Below, in pieces: positions 62,166-64,000 of a stretch of DNA of 64,000 bases (within the stretch, counting starts at the first letter, position 1; the number at the start of each line of letters is the position of its first letter). The position numbers and the translations under genes are program-made. This DNA comes from Streptococcus sp. SK643 (lineage in GTDB: Bacteria > Bacillota > Bacilli > Lactobacillales > Streptococcaceae): assembly GCF_000259505.1 (NCBI RefSeq), contig NZ_AJMM01000008.1:124001-188000 (forward strand). Direction: 5' to 3'. The notes under the pieces are model-generated. The model saw only the letters and a list, made by a program, of their open reading frames with translations. It was not told the origin of the DNA and ran no database searches.

Positions 62166-63329
62166 ATGAATTACCTTGTTATTTCTCCCTACTATCCGCA
62201 AAACTTTCAACAGTTTACTATTGAGCTAGCTAATAAAGGCATTACCGTCTTGGGAATTGGTCAGGAACCTTACGAGCAATTGGATGAACCTTTACGCAAT
62301 AGCCTGACCGAGTATTTCCGTGTAGATAATCTTGAAAATATAGATGAAGTCAAACGTGCAGTTGCTTTTCTCTTTTATAAACATGGTCCCATTGACCGTA
62401 TTGAATCCCACAATGAATACTGGCTTGAGCTGGATGCAACACTCAGAGAACAATTCAATGTCTTTGGTGCCAAACCAGAGGATCTCAAAAAGACGAAATT
62501 TAAGTCTGAAATGAAGAAACTCTTCAAAAAAGCAGGTGTCCCAGTGGTACCTGGAGCTGTTATCAAGACGGAAGCAGATGTGGATCAGGCTGTGAATGAA
62601 ATCGGCCTTCCAATGATTGCCAAACCTGACAATGGAGTGGGAGCAGCCGCGACCTTTAAGCTTGAAACAGAAGACGATATCAATCACTTCAAGCAAGAGT
62701 GGGACCATTCAACTATTTATTTCTTTGAAAAATTTGTCACTTCTAGTGAAATCTGTACCTTTGACGGGCTCGTAGACAAGGATGGAAAAATCGTCTTTTC
62801 AACGACATTTGACTACGCCTATACACCGCTGGATCTCATGATTTACAAGATGGACAATTCCTACTATGTGCTCAAGGATATGGATCCCAAACTTCGCAAG
62901 TATGGTGAAGCGATTGTCAAGGAATTTGATATGAAAGAACGCTTTTTCCATATTGAGTTTTTCCGCGAGGGGGATGATTACATCGCCATTGAGTACAATA
63001 ACCGCCCTGCAGGTGGTTTCACTATTGATGTTTATAACTTTGCTCATTCCTTGGATCTTTATCGTGGATATGCTGCTATTGTAGCAGGAGTAGAGTTCCC
63101 AATGTCAGAGTTTGAACCGCAGTATTGTTTGGCTACTTCTCGCCGTGCAAATGCCCACTATGTTTATTCAGAAGAGGATTTGCTTGCCAAATACAGTCAG
63201 CAGTTCAAGGTTAAAAAAATCATGCCAGCGGCCTTTGCGGAACTTCAAGGAGATTACCTTTATATGCTGACAACTCCAAGTCGACAAGAAATGGAGCAGA
63301 TGATTGCCGATTTTGGACAACGTCAATAA
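62166..63329 (+). CDS. ATP-grasp family protein
   Basis: The 387-aa protein resembles carbamoyl-phosphate synthase-like ATP-grasp ligases. The N-terminal part is Rossmann-like (MNYLVISPYYPQNFQQF), the central ATP-binding part has PMIAKPDNGVGAAATFKL, and the metal site lies in FFHIEFFREGDDYIAIEYNNRPAGG. Such enzymes join a carboxylate to an amine or thiol through an acyl-phosphate. AAAGGAG precedes the start, 12 bases after the second esterase. The substrate is not deducible; the two hydrolases may process its product or precursor. Confidence 0.82.
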   Translation: MNYLVISPYYPQNFQQFTIELANKGITVLGIGQEPYEQLDEPLRNSLTEYFRVDNLENIDEVKRAVAFLFYKHGPIDRIESHNEYWLELDATLREQFNVFGAKPEDLKKTKFKSEMKKLFKKAGVPVVPGAVIKTEADVDQAVNEIGLPMIAKPDNGVGAAATFKLETEDDINHFKQEWDHSTIYFFEKFVTSSEICTFDGLVDKDGKIVFSTTFDYAYTPLDLMIYKMDNSYYVLKDMDPKLRKYGEAIVKEFDMKERFFHIEFFREGDDYIAIEYNNRPAGGFTIDVYNFAHSLDLYRGYAAIVAGVEFPMSEFEPQYCLATSRRANAHYVYSEEDLLAKYSQQFKVKKIMPAAFAELQGDYLYMLTTPSRQEMEQMIADFGQRQ

Positions 63330-63423
63330 TAAAATTGAGGATAAATCTGATTTGGATTCTTTTATTCTTTGCTCAAAAACTAGTCCAATAAAGCGTTTTC
63401 CAGACATTCTTTCTCAAAATTGG

Positions 63424-63452
63424 TTGCTAAAACCCCTAAAAATTGATAGAAT
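63424..63452 (+). promoter_or_regulatory. Promoter of the glycerol facilitator gene
   Basis: TTGCTA (63424-63429), 17 bases, then TAGAAT (63447-63452) preceded by TGA; AAGGAG precedes the ATG at 63491. Confidence 0.75.
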
Positions 63453-63490
63453 AAAGATTGTCTAAAAAATTTTTAAGGAGAATCTATCAA

Positions 63491-64000
63491 ATGGATTTCA
63501 CATGGGCTATTAAATATGCCACTGAATTTTTAGGAACTGCTATTTTGATCATTCTTGGAAATGGTGCAGTTGCTAACGTTGAACTTAAGGGTACAAAAGG
63601 TCACCAAAGTGGCTGGCTTGTTATCGCTGTTGGTTATGGTATGGGTGTTATGATTCCTGCCTTGATGTTTGGTAATGTATCTGGTAACCACATCAACCCA
63701 GCATTCACTCTTGGACTTGCTGTAAGTGGATTATTCCCTTGGGCACAAGTACCATTTTACATCATCGCTCAAGTATTGGGAGCAATCTTTGGTCAAGCGT
63801 TAGTAGTAGCGACACACCGCCCATACTACTTGCAAACAGAAAATCCAAACAACATTTTGGGAAGTTTCTCAACTATCTCAAGTTTGGATCAAGGTACAAA
63901 AGAATCTCGCTATGCCGCAACTGTTAATGGTTTTGTAAACGAGTTTGTTGGATCATTTGTTCTTTTCTTTGCCGCACTTGGTTTAACTAAAAACTTCTTT
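63491..64000 (+). CDS. glpF: Glycerol uptake facilitator (MIP family), 5' part
   Basis: The first 170 codons of an aquaglyceroporin; the gene runs off the window. Membrane helices are clear, and the first NPA pore motif is in GNHINPAFTLG. The second pore motif lies outside. It would let glycerol (and water) cross the membrane. Confidence 0.88.
   Translation, partial: MDFTWAIKYATEFLGTAILIILGNGAVANVELKGTKGHQSGWLVIAVGYGMGVMIPALMFGNVSGNHINPAFTLGLAVSGLFPWAQVPFYIIAQVLGAIFGQALVVATHRPYYLQTENPNNILGSFSTISSLDQGTKESRYAATVNGFVNEFVGSFVLFFAALGLTKNFF

Overview
The window reads as chromosome of a mitis-group Streptococcus, most like S. oralis or a close relative. The base composition is AT-rich. Nearly every gene has a close pneumococcal-type counterpart: coaA, a pdp-deoC-cdd-BMP nucleoside operon, parE and parC, a suf operon, fruRKA and ftsK. 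The surface proteins carry YSIRK signals and LPETG anchors. A streptomycin-adenylyltransferase-like gene lies between parE and parC, an arrangement I recall as typical of S. oralis-type viridans streptococci. I saw no prophage, insertion sequence, CRISPR array, BOX or RUP element.

Layout. 1-2.2 kb: end of a sirtuin-like gene, then on the minus strand a P-loop kinase-like gene, rpsT and coaA. 2.3-10.1 kb: methyltransferase, pdp, deoC, cdd, nucleoside-binding lipoprotein, ABC ATPase and two permeases, which together take up and break down nucleosides. 10.1-16.4 kb: plsY (minus), parE, the adenylyltransferase-like gene, parC. 16.5-19.8 kb: ilvE behind a perfect CodY box, an orphan oligopeptide-binding lipoprotein, a DUF2969 protein. 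19.9-23.9 kb: tRNA-Tyr, tRNA-Gln, rpsA, free-methionine-sulfoxide reductase, dnaX, a small membrane protein. 24-29.2 kb: sufCDSUB. 29.3-35.4 kb: dacA (minus), an AI-2E-family membrane protein, tuf, ylxM, a small ORF with an apparent ATA start, ffh. 35.6-41.9 kb: tRNA-Ser (minus), fruR-fruK-fruA with a cre at the start site, ftsK.

42-57.1 kb is the accessory highlight: two giant cell-wall-anchored proteins in tandem. The first (2170 aa) joins a complete-looking trypsin-like serine protease domain to a GH101 endo-alpha-N-acetylgalactosaminidase. The second (2759 aa) joins a GH20 and a GH84 beta-N-acetylhexosaminidase domain with many F5/8-type sugar-binding modules. Both share the same signal peptide and anchor style, related C-terminal repeats and a cre-type site in the leader. 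They look like a surface machine for stripping mucin-type O-glycans and possibly cutting the exposed peptide, under carbon-catabolite control.

57.5-64 kb: a small single-pass membrane protein whose upstream region has a textbook-spaced ComE-type direct repeat, so it is a candidate early competence gene. It is divergent from a cysteine desulfurase-thiI pair. Then come two esterase-like proteins with an ATP-grasp protein, and a truncated glpF.

Two regulatory themes cross the window. Seven genes start only 6-9 nt after an extended -10 box and so appear to have leaderless or almost leaderless mRNAs. CcpA or CodY type sites precede the fructose, glycosidase, branched-chain amino-acid and possibly nucleoside genes.
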